Positions 19,001 to 26,239 of a stretch of 64,000 bases of DNA are shown piece by piece. The notes under the pieces are model-generated. The model had not been told where the DNA came from. It saw only the letters and a program-made list of their open reading frames with translations, and did not search any database. Source of the DNA: Bacteroidales bacterium (GTDB lineage Bacteria > Bacteroidota > Bacteroidia > Bacteroidales > 4484-276); assembly GCA_014860585.1 (NCBI GenBank), contig JACZJL010000007.1, positions 1 to 64,000 of the forward strand, in the 5' to 3' direction. Each line of letters opens with the position of its first letter. Position 1 is the first letter of the stretch. The position numbers and the translations under genes were made by a program.

Positions 19001-20821
19001 TTGTGATGGACCATCACCTGTTATCTGGCTGGTAACGCCCGAGTATTTGAAATGTGCGCCACTTTCGTAATCTCGAACTGCATGTCTGATGTTGCCGCTT
19101 ACATCATTTATTGAAACCCCGTTAGCTGAACCCACATGAATCTGTGCACCCGATCGCAGATGGAAATTGCCGGAACCCTCAATGATGGTTTCACCCTGAA
19201 GGATCAAAACCCCTCCACTGAGTATATCAAGGTCATGGAAAGTTAGTGTGGGTGTAACTGTCAGTTTACCGCCAGACTCAACTAATACATTATCGAAAGT
19301 GACGGTTGATCCGGCCGTAACTTCATTGAATACAGTGGCGAAATTATAGCAATAACCGGGCAGTTCACCGGGATATTCTCCAGCCGCAATCCAGTCGACA
19401 CCATTAAAAAATTCCCAGATATTTTTATCTGTCCAGTTCCCGTCTGATTTTGTGCGATAAATCAGGTCATAATTCCTGGTAATGGTAGCGTCCGGGTCGG
19501 TGATGTCTGTTGTACGTATCAGGTTGTTTCCGTCGGTAATTGAAGTCAGGGTGTAATTTGTGGTAACTGTGGGATTGGGAACGGCATTAAAGGCTATGCC
19601 GCTTTGTATGTCTGTATAAGTAACGCCATTAATAATTAAAGTAAACGGGTTGCTTCCTTCTGTTGCTGTAAAGGTAAGCTGACCTGTTTCTCCTTCACAG
19701 ATGCTGTTTCCTTGAAGGCTTCCCTGGGGAGGGAGTAAAAGTGTAATCTGTGCGGTATGGTTTGCACTGAACGCATTGCCTACTTCATCGGTTTCAATTT
19801 TCGTGATGGTTATTGTGGTAGATTTACTGATAGGAACAGTTTCAAAAATAATTTCTTTGATTGACCCGGAGTAGGTAATCGTTGCTGAAGTGCTATAATT
19901 CCCTGGTGTATGATCCGACAATGTGTAAAATACATTCACCTCCCCATAGGGCAGCCCGACCGAATTGGAACGAAGGGTAACTGTTGAAGTTTCACCCGGG
20001 TTGTAAAGTGGCGAAATGGCCTGGGTTGATTGTAAATTGAAATTTGAGTGTGTTATCTTCACCTTACCGTCGCCGCCATCACCACCTTTGGCAAAACCAC
20101 TGGAGGATCTCCAGCCGCCGCCACCACCGCCACCAGGAGCTGAAGCGTTAGAGCCATAATTTCCTGCGGTCATAGCTCCATCCCCACCATCACCGCCTTC
20201 CCAGGGAGCAATTCCCTTATTATAAGGGAGAGGGGAACCTGCATTGACACCATTACTGCCTGAACCTGAAGATGAACCTCCTCCTCCGGCCCGGTAATCT
20301 CCCTGATCAGATCCCCACATTCCGGAACCTCCAGAGTATGTCACTACATTTCCAATTCCGGCTACCGCGCCTGCCCCTCCTGTAAAGCTACCCAAAGCCA
20401 CACCTTTCCCCCCATAGGCTAATACCGTGGCTGCTGAATGGAACCAGGATGGGCCTCCATCTGATGCATATTCACCTGTGTATTTTCCTCCAGCTCCCAC
20501 TGTAACGGTTCGCCAACCTGATGGTATCCCGGTGAGAATGCTTTTGGAATAACCTCCTCCGCCCCCTCCGCCGGCTCCCCTATCAATATGCGTACTCAGA
20601 GAAACAGATCCACCGTTTCCTCCTGCGCCCCAAACCTCAACTTTGAGTTTGGTAACGCTAGCGGGTAGGTAGTAACCATAAGTTCCGGCAGCAGTGTAAG
20701 TAGATATTTCATTTTGCGCATTTACATCTATCCCTGGAATGGCAACCAGTAAAAGAATGATGAATGTCAGGTTAAGCATTGTACTGAAAAACTTGGGCTG
20801 ATTCGTCATTTTTGTTTTCAT
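13061..20821 (-). CDS. giant T9SS-secreted beta-helix surface protein (cassette 2)
   Basis: About 2,586 aa from MKTKMTNQPKFF. This start is chosen because it gives a normal signal peptide (ending VNAQ) and matches the MKTK start of the first giant. An upstream ATG at 20881 overlaps the stop of the preceding gene as ATGA and could allow translational coupling. Order, approximate residues from 20881: Gly-rich domain (75-275, runs of up to eight Gly); Ig-like segments; a second region of beta-sandwich repeats (about 500-985); a very long right-handed beta-helix (about 990-1944) with repeated (A)GGAxxN(I/L) turns and the closing IDLGAYEYNYNTDP; two VSATxxxGSGGNGTD repeats like those of the first giant; a DUF1349-like domain; and a T9SS type A sorting domain (VDIYPNPAEDLV). 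Probably a cell-surface adhesin. Confidence 0.9.
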   Translation of the reverse strand: MKTKMTNQPKFFSTMLNLTFIILLLVAIPGIDVNAQNEISTYTAAGTYGYYLPASVTKLKVEVWGAGGNGGSVSLSTHIDRGAGGGGGGGYSKSILTGIPSGWRTVTVGAGGKYTGEYASDGGPSWFHSAATVLAYGGKGVALGSFTGGAGAVAGIGNVVTYSGGSGMWGSDQGDYRAGGGGSSSGSGSNGVNAGSPLPYNKGIAPWEGGDGGDGAMTAGNYGSNASAPGGGGGGGWRSSSGFAKGGDGGDGKVKITHSNFNLQSTQAISPLYNPGETSTVTLRSNSVGLPYGEVNVFYTLSDHTPGNYSTSATITYSGSIKEIIFETVPISKSTTITITKIETDEVGNAFSANHTAQITLLLPPQGSLQGNSICEGETGQLTFTATEGSNPFTLIINGVTYTDIQSGIAFNAVPNPTVTTNYTLTSITDGNNLIRTTDITDPDATITRNYDLIYRTKSDGNWTDKNIWEFFNGVDWIAAGEYPGELPGYCYNFATVFNEVTAGSTVTFDNVLVESGGKLTVTPTLTFHDLDILSGGVLILQGETIIEGSGNFHLRSGAQIHVGSANGVSINDVSGNIRHAVRDYESGAHFKYSGVTSQITGDGPSQNQPASLMIDNPGNTVTSSVPLNITGNLNISNGTYVSGNHNLSVGGDWTNNGDYASGAATVTLNGSTQQIIEGTSETSFYNLILDNPGGFLLEQNITVDHQLALENGVVTTGNQVLTLLSSGAITASSPTAHINGKLARGFDATGIKIFPIGKDGYYRPLSFEYTALDAASIVLAEQFETGLTGTLPPNTSLLTTNRHWEVTQSGAVDYKYFITLDATGYDPGSYGVVVLKKHEANITAHASGQPEYTNVDAFDSMSSFGLGTVSPTVVEVDDKSIDFGTTSLDLTATVIPTPNGGVVDFYVDDVFKGSVGVVTSTGLATLNINPDNFSTGNHVIRAEFSGHGIIPSGSSHPLHNGTLEVLPPLLHAYVSPQGGGAKNGRNWENAFDGTQLQSAILLPYVTEIWVAAGTYTPTSSHEILNPTSRHKHFRVKEGLAIYGGFYGDEPEDYNLSQRNFQNNETILSGDLGEAGKCYHVVISGDPSAAVLQNSVIIDGFIISDGCADLDTGGKEDEDLFGVAGAGMLLMGGDYQIANCSIMNNVAFMGGGLATVSSTLTLDDCSFKFNNAMGGAAIFSTLSNVQVSKVDLSGNIAAAGGSVLSIFNYSSQIADCGFIENTALIGGAILNVLNAEFAEDFLNLILNGNGKSNFSPPPTLPGEYNMVPSIFKVLKKFWHDTQMIHKNKVDEFNITIANTIFSNNHAEWPEQVEPDLLMLLAAGGAIVNIEAGMEIETCSFLQNNASSFGGAIVNVSVLGIEEFLPDDKNNVSGFEKIFQNNTEESNGFNPVKWVGYLFNQPVKVQKEDDFPTLLIKNSDFTQNHTTYDFTNEFIQELPEGIELPEDFPAGISGGAIFNIIAEMKMEECKFDSNSSLLGGAVTNLIASHLNEDSDFLNNKSVVGGSIFSILTSPVFNRCFFQDNTAWLAGGGLAMIASGLLNEQVPASLAECRFENNQTLGISIDLASILPEGKNDEMPINLDLGGGAIFTLLSNLMITQSEYFGNKGMIGGAIGSLLSLAEIDHSEYEGNTALMGGAVANLLDIAFLENFLEGNIELPFGKNQYSGLNYLLGELQGALTTINQNALIIRLTNRPEFKDEELPAFKIKNSIVQNNHAIWPSDWDQETLPEQLNILRLGGGILNLVSSLKTENCLLSNNSAFAGGACANIMGHFESINSTLTGNSSIAGGGIASVESTTILENSIIWENQVEPFPFGEKDNDFYGHQIATVSGTLTIDFSCFPDGADDILSDGNTTFNFGDNNIHHYPHFANSWEKDFRIAGSSPCVDKGLSEANNEEFDIRGEGFPRIMPKTGTKDDPVIDLGAYEYNYNTDPLYPCNNPAVSGEIVATVTNVCYGEIPGIIASVTDAGTYSGTLEYQWQASTVSPTFFNISGANGKDFTPETGIVSETWFRRLARVECMSDWSGAAVSNVVKIAVEPLPVAGTFTKFPDEILVVSGTTVSATFTEGSGGNGTDILRFRTQTGGSWSDWETYISGMEITLDVIQAVEIQTWREASYCNDSQIVSVTWTIESPPVGGSLIKTPIEEFVCNDDEVSAQLIPGSGGNGSDELQIRVKTDGVWTDWTVYFPETLLPVNGFTDIEIRTRRLAGYYEPSAWFTVNWKVDLYSPVAIPVNSQIELNPDGTYPLTPDDVLAEYDDNETGIASVNITPATLTCIHSGTIVEVKVVVSDLCGNQATVYSQVTVPEGSTILPPWFKCDTDPAAAGTSIFEPCNSDGTFMLTATGKSTTLKDVYHFVYRDICEPKSTVIARLDDVKNGGWAGVMMRENCGPASRCVLFKTRLYNPNVIIGYRTIENKAMRNLSQVAQLIRWMKIQRNGSNFKVLTSYNGTTWQQRYSGTINMNSCIQAGIFTESVLATRTSVAWFDHVEVVDFLKSGDEFADIETIKSVEGQFRVDIYPNPAEDLVTISIPENEEKVNYSITNLDGRVIEQSSFTGSDAVLDVSGFRPGLYVIRMEIGRAVVTKRIVVM

Positions 20822-20877
20822 AGCTAAAGTTTGTTTGGTTAAGAAAATTTCATTTGATTTCGATGAATATATTTGGA

Positions 20878-21207
20878 TCATCGGAGATTGATAATTCTGA
20901 ATTCGTTATAGTTCAGCAATTGCTTATTTTTCGAAACACTTAATATAATTTCGTTTTCCCCGGTGAGGAGTTTGAGCTGTTGCAGGAATTTTTCCAACAG
21001 ATTTGACTGTACCTCGATTTCAATAAGAATAATATTGGCGCCGGATCTTTTTACGAATCCGTTGATCCGCATTTCTAAAGCAAGCCGGTAGATTTGAAAA
21101 ACATAGTTGACCTTGCTGCTGAAATTGCCGGAAAGAGAAATTGAGATCCTTTTTTTGACAGCAGCGTCCTGAAGATTTTCCCCGGAAAAATTCACTGACG
21201 TTTTCAT
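20878..21207 (-). CDS. catalytically dead acylphosphatase-fold small protein
   Basis: About 109 aa from MKTSVNFSG. A frame start at 21261 exists, but the -7 box at 21248-21255 lies inside it, which favours 21207. ISISLSGNFSSKVNYVFQIYR aligns with the acylphosphatase loop GxVQGVGFRYF, and LALEMRINGFVKRSG with the strand bearing the catalytic Asn. The catalytic Arg position is Tyr and the Asn position (GWVRN) is Arg, so both key residues are lost. Length and predicted strand order still suit the fold. It sits directly before the second giant, as its relative at 10544 does before the first. The alignment is by eye and weaker than for the first copy. Confidence 0.55.
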   Translation of the reverse strand: MKTSVNFSGENLQDAAVKKRISISLSGNFSSKVNYVFQIYRLALEMRINGFVKRSGANIILIEIEVQSNLLEKFLQQLKLLTGENEIILSVSKNKQLLNYNEFRIINLR

Positions 21208-21247
21208 TTCATTTTGCCCAAAGGTGAATGTACCCGATTGAGCCTGA

Positions 21248-21275
21248 CAAATGTACAACATAAAGCCGCCTCAAA
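21248..21275 (-). promoter_or_regulatory. promoter of cassette 2 operon
   Basis: The minus strand has TTTG (21275-21272), 16 bases, then TACATTTG (21255-21248). This is a good Bacteroidota -33/-7 pair, with the predicted start near 21241. Confidence 0.55.
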
Positions 21276-21286
21276 GCAAATTTTAG

Positions 21287-21306
21287 GGTTGGACAAAGGT
21301 TGGACA
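21287..21306. promoter_or_regulatory. GGTTGGACA direct repeat, likely operator
   Basis: Two exact copies of GGTTGGACA at 21287 and 21298, with an 11-bp period (one helical turn). They lie just upstream of the -33 box of the cassette 2 operon and beside the LuxR-type regulator gene. Confidence 0.45.
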
Positions 21307-21409
21307 GGGTGAAAAAAATGGATCCGGTTTGCTGAATTGTGATCTGATGGATGTCCCTATGAACCGGTTCGATCCTCTCTCAGATATTACCTTCAGCCTT
21401 CAGCAGTTC

Positions 21410-23338
21410 TTAAAACCGGTTCAGGAATTCGTGCATTTCCATGTCGGAAGGGATATTCATTTTTTTGCGGAGGCGATGGCGACTTTTTTGAACGCCGGCA
21501 GGAGTTACACTGAGCATGCGGGCAATTTCCTTGGTGTCGAGGTTAATGCGGTAATAAGCACATAATTTCAGCTCTGCGGCGGTTAGGTCCTGAAAATTGG
21601 CCTGAAGTTGGGCGAAAAAACCGGGGTTTACTTCATCAAAATGTAGTTTGAATTGCTCCCACTCCCCATCAAGATGTATATTTTCACTCACGAGCTTGTT
21701 TATTTTCGAAAAGCACTGTTCAACCCCCTGAGGGTTCTCTGATTTCATTTGGTCAACTTCTTCAAGAATGCGGTTCATGATGTCGTTCTTGTTGAGCACA
21801 TGCAATATACGGGAAGACAACTCCCGGTTTTTCTGATCCAGCTTTTCGTTTTGCAGCCGGTTGATCTCCTGCTCGGCAAACAACTGATCTTCGAGGCGCG
21901 CATGTTCAAGTGCTCTCAATTTTGTTTCCTGTTCATAAAGTGTAGTTTTCTGCTTCAGTGTTTTGTTTTTCAACCGGTAGAAGTAAGACAGGAAGATCAC
22001 CATAATGATTAATGCTGTAATGCTGACGAAGAGTAATAACTTGGTTCGCTTCTGAAATGTAATGCTTTGACGTAGCCATTGATTCTCCTGTTCCTTTTTT
22101 TCGCTCTCGTAACGGGTTTCCATATCTGCGATCTGCTTCGACTTTTCTTCAGTAAATATGCTGTCTTTGAGCGATACATAATCACTGAAGAGATCGAAGG
22201 CTTTTGGGTAATCTCCCAATTTTTCATAAACCTTTACAAGCGTTTCATAGTTTTTCAGCAGGTAGGTCTTTAATCCTGATGATTTTGAGGCTTCTATTCC
22301 TTTCTCTGAAAAATGGATCGCACTATCCGGCATTCCTTTATCCATGTATATCTTTCCCAAATTGGCACAGGTATTGGCGATCCCAATGGTATATCCCAAC
22401 CGAAGGCTGATCCGTAGCGATTTCAGGTAATAATTAAGTGACTGCTGCTGTTCTCCAAGGCGTTCATAAATTAGCCCCAGGTTATTGTAAATTCCTCCAA
22501 TCCCAATACTGTCATTTAACGATTTTCCAATTTCCAGCGCTTCCAGGTAAGTTGTCAGCGCCTCATGGTAAGCGGTTTCGTCAATCTGTATCAGCCCGAT
22601 GTTGTTGAGGGTAATAACCAGGATTTCAGGTTGACTGGCACTGCGACTTAATGCGAGTGCCTCGTTGAGCAAGGCTTTTGCTTTGTTTGTTTGTTTTAAA
22701 TACCAATATAGGACAGCGATATTGTTAATTGTAGTCACTCTTGACGGAAGATTTCCCGGATTGTCCGGTTGAAGAATTGCCAGCGTATCAACAATCCTTA
22801 ATGCATTCAAATGCATTTCGAGTGCTTTTTCCAATTCACCGATGTTCTGATAAATGTTTCCTGCATTTGAACACATCGACTGAAGACGTTTTAACAACAG
22901 ATGATTGGTAGGGTCATTGTTTATTGCCTGACGCAAATAGGCAACCGCTTCGGTCATGTAACTCAATGCAACTTCATTTTTACCCAGGTAATAATTTGGA
23001 ATGGCCAGTCCATTGAGGGCATTTGAAATGAGCAGGGGGTCATCAGTACGCCTGGCAATATGAAGTGCTTCCTCCGACAACAATAGGCTGACTGAAGGAT
23101 TGCTCAGGCTGAAATTACGACTGTAATCCAGCAAAGCGGCAACCTTTTCTCTATCAGGTAGCGTTGAAGTTTGCCGTACCAGGCTGTCGAAAATTATGCT
23201 CACTTTGACCTGTAAGGAAGTTGAACTATCTCCTCCATGTGGTATATTTTCGACCGAACCAGTCTGAATTGCAGGAACTGCAGATTTGATTGCAGTAATA
23301 AAAAGTAAAGTAAATAAAACGGCTACAAATACTTTCAT
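21410..23338 (-). CDS. membrane TPR regulator with C-terminal LuxR-type HTH
   Basis: About 642 aa from MKVFVAVLFTLLFITAIKSAV, a signal/anchor sequence; the frame extends to 23410 but that would place 24 extra residues before the signal. A run of TPRs (about 60-400: ALEMHLNALRIVD, ALTTYLEALEIGK, SLNYYLKSLRISL) should lie in the periplasm. A single membrane segment follows (about 431-455), then a coiled coil rich in E, Q and R, then a GerE/LuxR helix-turn-helix at the end (LTAAELKLCAYYRINLDTKEIARMLSVTPAGVQKSRHRLRKKM). It sits immediately upstream of the acylphosphatase-fold/giant operon, paralleling the AraC version at 11-12.7 kb, and is its likely regulator. Confidence 0.85.
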   Translation of the reverse strand: MKVFVAVLFTLLFITAIKSAVPAIQTGSVENIPHGGDSSTSLQVKVSIIFDSLVRQTSTLPDREKVAALLDYSRNFSLSNPSVSLLLSEEALHIARRTDDPLLISNALNGLAIPNYYLGKNEVALSYMTEAVAYLRQAINNDPTNHLLLKRLQSMCSNAGNIYQNIGELEKALEMHLNALRIVDTLAILQPDNPGNLPSRVTTINNIAVLYWYLKQTNKAKALLNEALALSRSASQPEILVITLNNIGLIQIDETAYHEALTTYLEALEIGKSLNDSIGIGGIYNNLGLIYERLGEQQQSLNYYLKSLRISLRLGYTIGIANTCANLGKIYMDKGMPDSAIHFSEKGIEASKSSGLKTYLLKNYETLVKVYEKLGDYPKAFDLFSDYVSLKDSIFTEEKSKQIADMETRYESEKKEQENQWLRQSITFQKRTKLLLFVSITALIIMVIFLSYFYRLKNKTLKQKTTLYEQETKLRALEHARLEDQLFAEQEINRLQNEKLDQKNRELSSRILHVLNKNDIMNRILEEVDQMKSENPQGVEQCFSKINKLVSENIHLDGEWEQFKLHFDEVNPGFFAQLQANFQDLTAAELKLCAYYRINLDTKEIARMLSVTPAGVQKSRHRLRKKMNIPSDMEMHEFLNRF

Positions 23339-23387
23339 TTCAATAGGTTTTGATGCCTGGAACAGGTAAAGGTTTTCTTTTTTTGGA

Positions 23388-23395
23388 CAAATGTA
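23388..23395 (-). promoter_or_regulatory. -7 promoter box of TPR-LuxR regulator
   Basis: TACATTTG on the minus strand, 50 bases before the chosen ATG at 23338. It falls inside the longer 23410 frame, which supports the internal start. Confidence 0.45.
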
Positions 23396-23450
23396 AACAT
23401 TTGAATTCAAAATGAAACAGAATTCCTAATTTTACCAAAATCTTTTTGCC

Positions 23451-25121
23451 ATGAAACGAATAGCAGTTTTTCTTTCATTTTTTCTGTTCATCCAAATTGC
23501 ATCAGCACAGGAAATCCCATTCAACCTCGCTCCCGACTGGCAATCCACGCCACTGTCGCATGTTGCTACCGGACTTGCCCTGGCCGACATCAATGGCGAC
23601 GGTTGGAAAGACCTCGTGGTGGCCAACGGCAACGACATCTCCATTCAGAACCTGGTGGTGTATTACAACAGTGGTGATGGAACTTTTCCGCTTATCCCCT
23701 CATGGAGCTCCGCTGATTCCGATTATCACGGTCATTGTGCCGTCGGCGACATCAACAAAGATGGGTGGTTGGATGTGGCTGTTTCGGTTTACATTGGAAA
23801 AGCCGGCTTTTCACAACCCGGCAGGGTGAAAGTTTATTACAACAATGGGGGTGAACTGGAATCTGTGCCATCCTTTGAATCTGTGGAGTTTTATACGTTC
23901 AGTTGCGCACTGGGCGATGCCAACGGCGATGGCTGGCTTGACCTGGCAGCAGCCACCAGCGAATCTTACGGAAGTATCTGGGATAAAGGAAAAATCTTCT
24001 TCAACAACGACGGGCAGTTTAACACTACAGCCGATTGGGAAACAGCCAGCCTTGCCGGTTTTATGGATGTGGAGTTCGGGGATATGGACAGTAACGGTTT
24101 CCTCGATTTAGTCTTTATCGGGAATCAATACCCCAACGCGATGTATCTTTCTGATGATCTCGGGCTAATCAGCAATGCCCCTTCATGGCAATCAGCCGAA
24201 GCAGTCACATTCAATAATTCAATCGACATCGGCTTTTTTGGAGAAAACGATGTTCCGGGATTTGTAACCACCGGCAATAACCAGCTGGGTGGCGACGGGA
24301 AAGTGAGGTTTTATGATTTTTCTGCCGGAGTTCCTGTAAACAGCAGTGCATCATGGGTTTCCCCTCCGGTTGGGTATGGATCGGGTGTCATCTTGGCTGA
24401 TGTAACTGCGGATGGCGACCTTGACTTAATTTATGGCGGCTGGTGGCTGCCAATGCGGATCATTCGTGGAACAGGGACTTCCTTTGAAAATACAGTGGCT
24501 TATACTTCTTCGACAAATTCGGTGGTTGAAGCCATCCAACTGGCCGACCTGGGGCGGGAATCGGTTTATACCAAGGTTGAAACAATTTCGGGCAGACCCG
24601 ACCAATCCAACGCCATCCGGTTGCAACATCAGTTGGTTGAAAATGTGCTCGAGATTTATAAGAACGGAGAATTATTGCCATCAACTCATTATTGCTATGT
24701 CCCCAATAAAAACTGGATTTCTTTTACCCAAAAGCTGATCCCTGCTGATGTGATCATGGTAGTTTACGAAATCAGCCACGATCCCGACATCGTAATCACC
24801 AACTGGGACAGCCAGAAAGGGAATTACATTTTTTACAATACCAACATCCCGACTGGAAACGGTCAATACATTGAGCGTGAGCCTTCATTCGATATTTATC
24901 CAAATCCTGCCCATTCAGATTTTACAATTAGTTTGAAAAATGCAATTCACGGAGTTAAGAACCTCAAAGTCTACGATATTTGGGGAAAAATGATTTTTCA
25001 AGCATCGTTTGAAACATCAACTGAACAGCTGAATATTAAACAGACAGGCAGGGGATTTTATTCGGTTGAAGTGGAGTGTCAGGGTGAGAGCCTTGGGTTC
25101 ATGAAATTAATTATTCATTGA
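23451..25121 (+). CDS. FG-GAP/VCBS repeat T9SS-secreted protein
   Basis: 556 aa with signal peptide MKRIAVFLSFFLFIQIASAQ. Residues about 35-340 carry FG-GAP/VCBS-type beta-propeller repeats with Ca-binding-like loops (ADINGDGWKDLVVANG, GDINKDGWLDVAV, GDANGDGWLDLAAA, GDMDSNGFLDLVFIG, ADVTADGDLDLIYGG). After a linker domain the last 75 aa form a T9SS sorting domain (FDIYPNPAHSDFTIS...GFYSVEVECQGES). It is probably an extracellular ligand-binding propeller. It runs divergently from the TPR-LuxR regulator. Confidence 0.9.
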   Translation: MKRIAVFLSFFLFIQIASAQEIPFNLAPDWQSTPLSHVATGLALADINGDGWKDLVVANGNDISIQNLVVYYNSGDGTFPLIPSWSSADSDYHGHCAVGDINKDGWLDVAVSVYIGKAGFSQPGRVKVYYNNGGELESVPSFESVEFYTFSCALGDANGDGWLDLAAATSESYGSIWDKGKIFFNNDGQFNTTADWETASLAGFMDVEFGDMDSNGFLDLVFIGNQYPNAMYLSDDLGLISNAPSWQSAEAVTFNNSIDIGFFGENDVPGFVTTGNNQLGGDGKVRFYDFSAGVPVNSSASWVSPPVGYGSGVILADVTADGDLDLIYGGWWLPMRIIRGTGTSFENTVAYTSSTNSVVEAIQLADLGRESVYTKVETISGRPDQSNAIRLQHQLVENVLEIYKNGELLPSTHYCYVPNKNWISFTQKLIPADVIMVVYEISHDPDIVITNWDSQKGNYIFYNTNIPTGNGQYIEREPSFDIYPNPAHSDFTISLKNAIHGVKNLKVYDIWGKMIFQASFETSTEQLNIKQTGRGFYSVEVECQGESLGFMKLIIH

Positions 25122-25155
25122 GCAAGTTTACTATCTAACCTAAAAATAAATAACC

Positions 25156-25863
25156 ATGGGGAAAAATGCCGACCGGTTTTTAACCACTTTCAATGCAATG
25201 GAGCGCCACCTGCAATACCATTACAACAACGGCAGTCACGGTCCTTTCAGGATGCTGGTAAAAACTGCCGCCAACAAAGATGCACTGTATCGCAGGTTTC
25301 AGGAAGATTTGTTCATCATCGGCGACCTGCGCAACGTGATTGTTCATAACGATCGGTACGAAGGGCGAACCATTGCCGAGCCGGCCGATGAAATTGTCGG
25401 ATTGTTTGAATACATCTGGCACACGATCGAACATCCTGAAAAAGTTACCATTTTCGAAAAAAAAGTACTCTATTGTTTTGCCGATGATAAGCTGGAAAAG
25501 GCTTTAAACATCATGCTGAAACATAAGATCACGCTGATCCCCGTCCTGCAGAATGGAGAAATCATTGATGTGCTGAACGGTAACCATATCACCTGGTGGC
25601 TGGCAAAGCAAATCCTGGTTTCGACCGAAGAAACCACTATTCTTGAAGTGCTTGAGGATGCCGAATACCGTCGCAATTTCAGATTGATCCCGCGGTACCT
25701 TTCAGTGTTTGATGCAGCCGAAATGTTCAGGAATTCTTACAAAGAGGAACCAAAGAACCGCTATTATGATGCATTGATCATCACCGAAAAAGGGAGAAAA
25801 GAAGAAAAAATGACCGGAATCATCGTGTTAAAGGATATTGCTCAATACATTATTGCAGAATAG
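25156..25863 (+). CDS. HEPN-like N-domain plus CBS-pair protein
   Basis: 235 aa, cytosolic. Residues 1-90 are helical and hold LRNVIVHNDRYEG, an R-x4-H arrangement (R59, H64) like the HEPN RNase motif. Residues about 100-235 look like a CBS pair (ALNIMLKHKITLIPVLQNGEIIDVLNGNHITWWL; later SVFDAAEMFRN and YYDALIITEKGRKEEKMTGIIVLKDIAQYI). CBS pairs usually bind adenine nucleotides, so the protein may be a nucleotide-gated HEPN effector or simply a sensor. The HEPN reading rests on one motif in a helical context. It starts 34 bp after the FG-GAP gene, possibly co-transcribed. Confidence 0.7.
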   Translation: MGKNADRFLTTFNAMERHLQYHYNNGSHGPFRMLVKTAANKDALYRRFQEDLFIIGDLRNVIVHNDRYEGRTIAEPADEIVGLFEYIWHTIEHPEKVTIFEKKVLYCFADDKLEKALNIMLKHKITLIPVLQNGEIIDVLNGNHITWWLAKQILVSTEETTILEVLEDAEYRRNFRLIPRYLSVFDAAEMFRNSYKEEPKNRYYDALIITEKGRKEEKMTGIIVLKDIAQYIIAE

Positions 25864-25931
25864 CTTCACCTCTTTATGCTATTAAGTCCCTGATTACAAT
25901 CGAAGCGCAAAATCCGCCAGAAATGTTATTT

Positions 25932-26159
25932 AGTGCTTGCCAGAAAACCCCTTGAATGTGATTTTCAACGATTTATTTACCCCGCCCTTCCCACAGGTCC
26001 GAAGGACTCTCCAAAGGAGTTCATTGAACCTTTGGAGGATCCCTATGGGAAAAGGTAGTAAATCGATGAAAATCATTGCTCCCGGAATTTATCCCGAGAC
26101 TTCGGGAGGGATGGGGGCAAACAAGGATTTTCAACATTAAGAGTTTTCTGGCAAGCACT
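25932..26159. mobile_element. 228-bp MITE-like element with ATTT target duplication
   Basis: Terminal inverted repeats of 17 bp (AGTGCTTGCCAGAAAAC at 25932-25948, complement at 26143-26159) are flanked by a direct ATTT on both sides (25928-25931 and 26160-26163). The interior can fold into several hairpins, including a perfect 9-bp stem CTCCAAAGG (26009-26017 with 26029-26037) and TCCCGA/TTCGGGA near 26090. No transposase is encoded. A 67-codon open frame inside has no recognisable content. The size and ends suit a non-autonomous DNA transposon. Confidence 0.65.
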
Positions 26160-26239
26160 ATTTAGCTTTTGTAGCATTTACCAAAACATTTTAAACTGAT
26201 TTTTATCACTGGATTCAAGAGATTAGGTTAAATCGTATG

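Noticed and set aside
25937-26140. 67-codon open frame
   Set aside because: Falls within the MITE-like element and its hairpins; no recognisable protein content.
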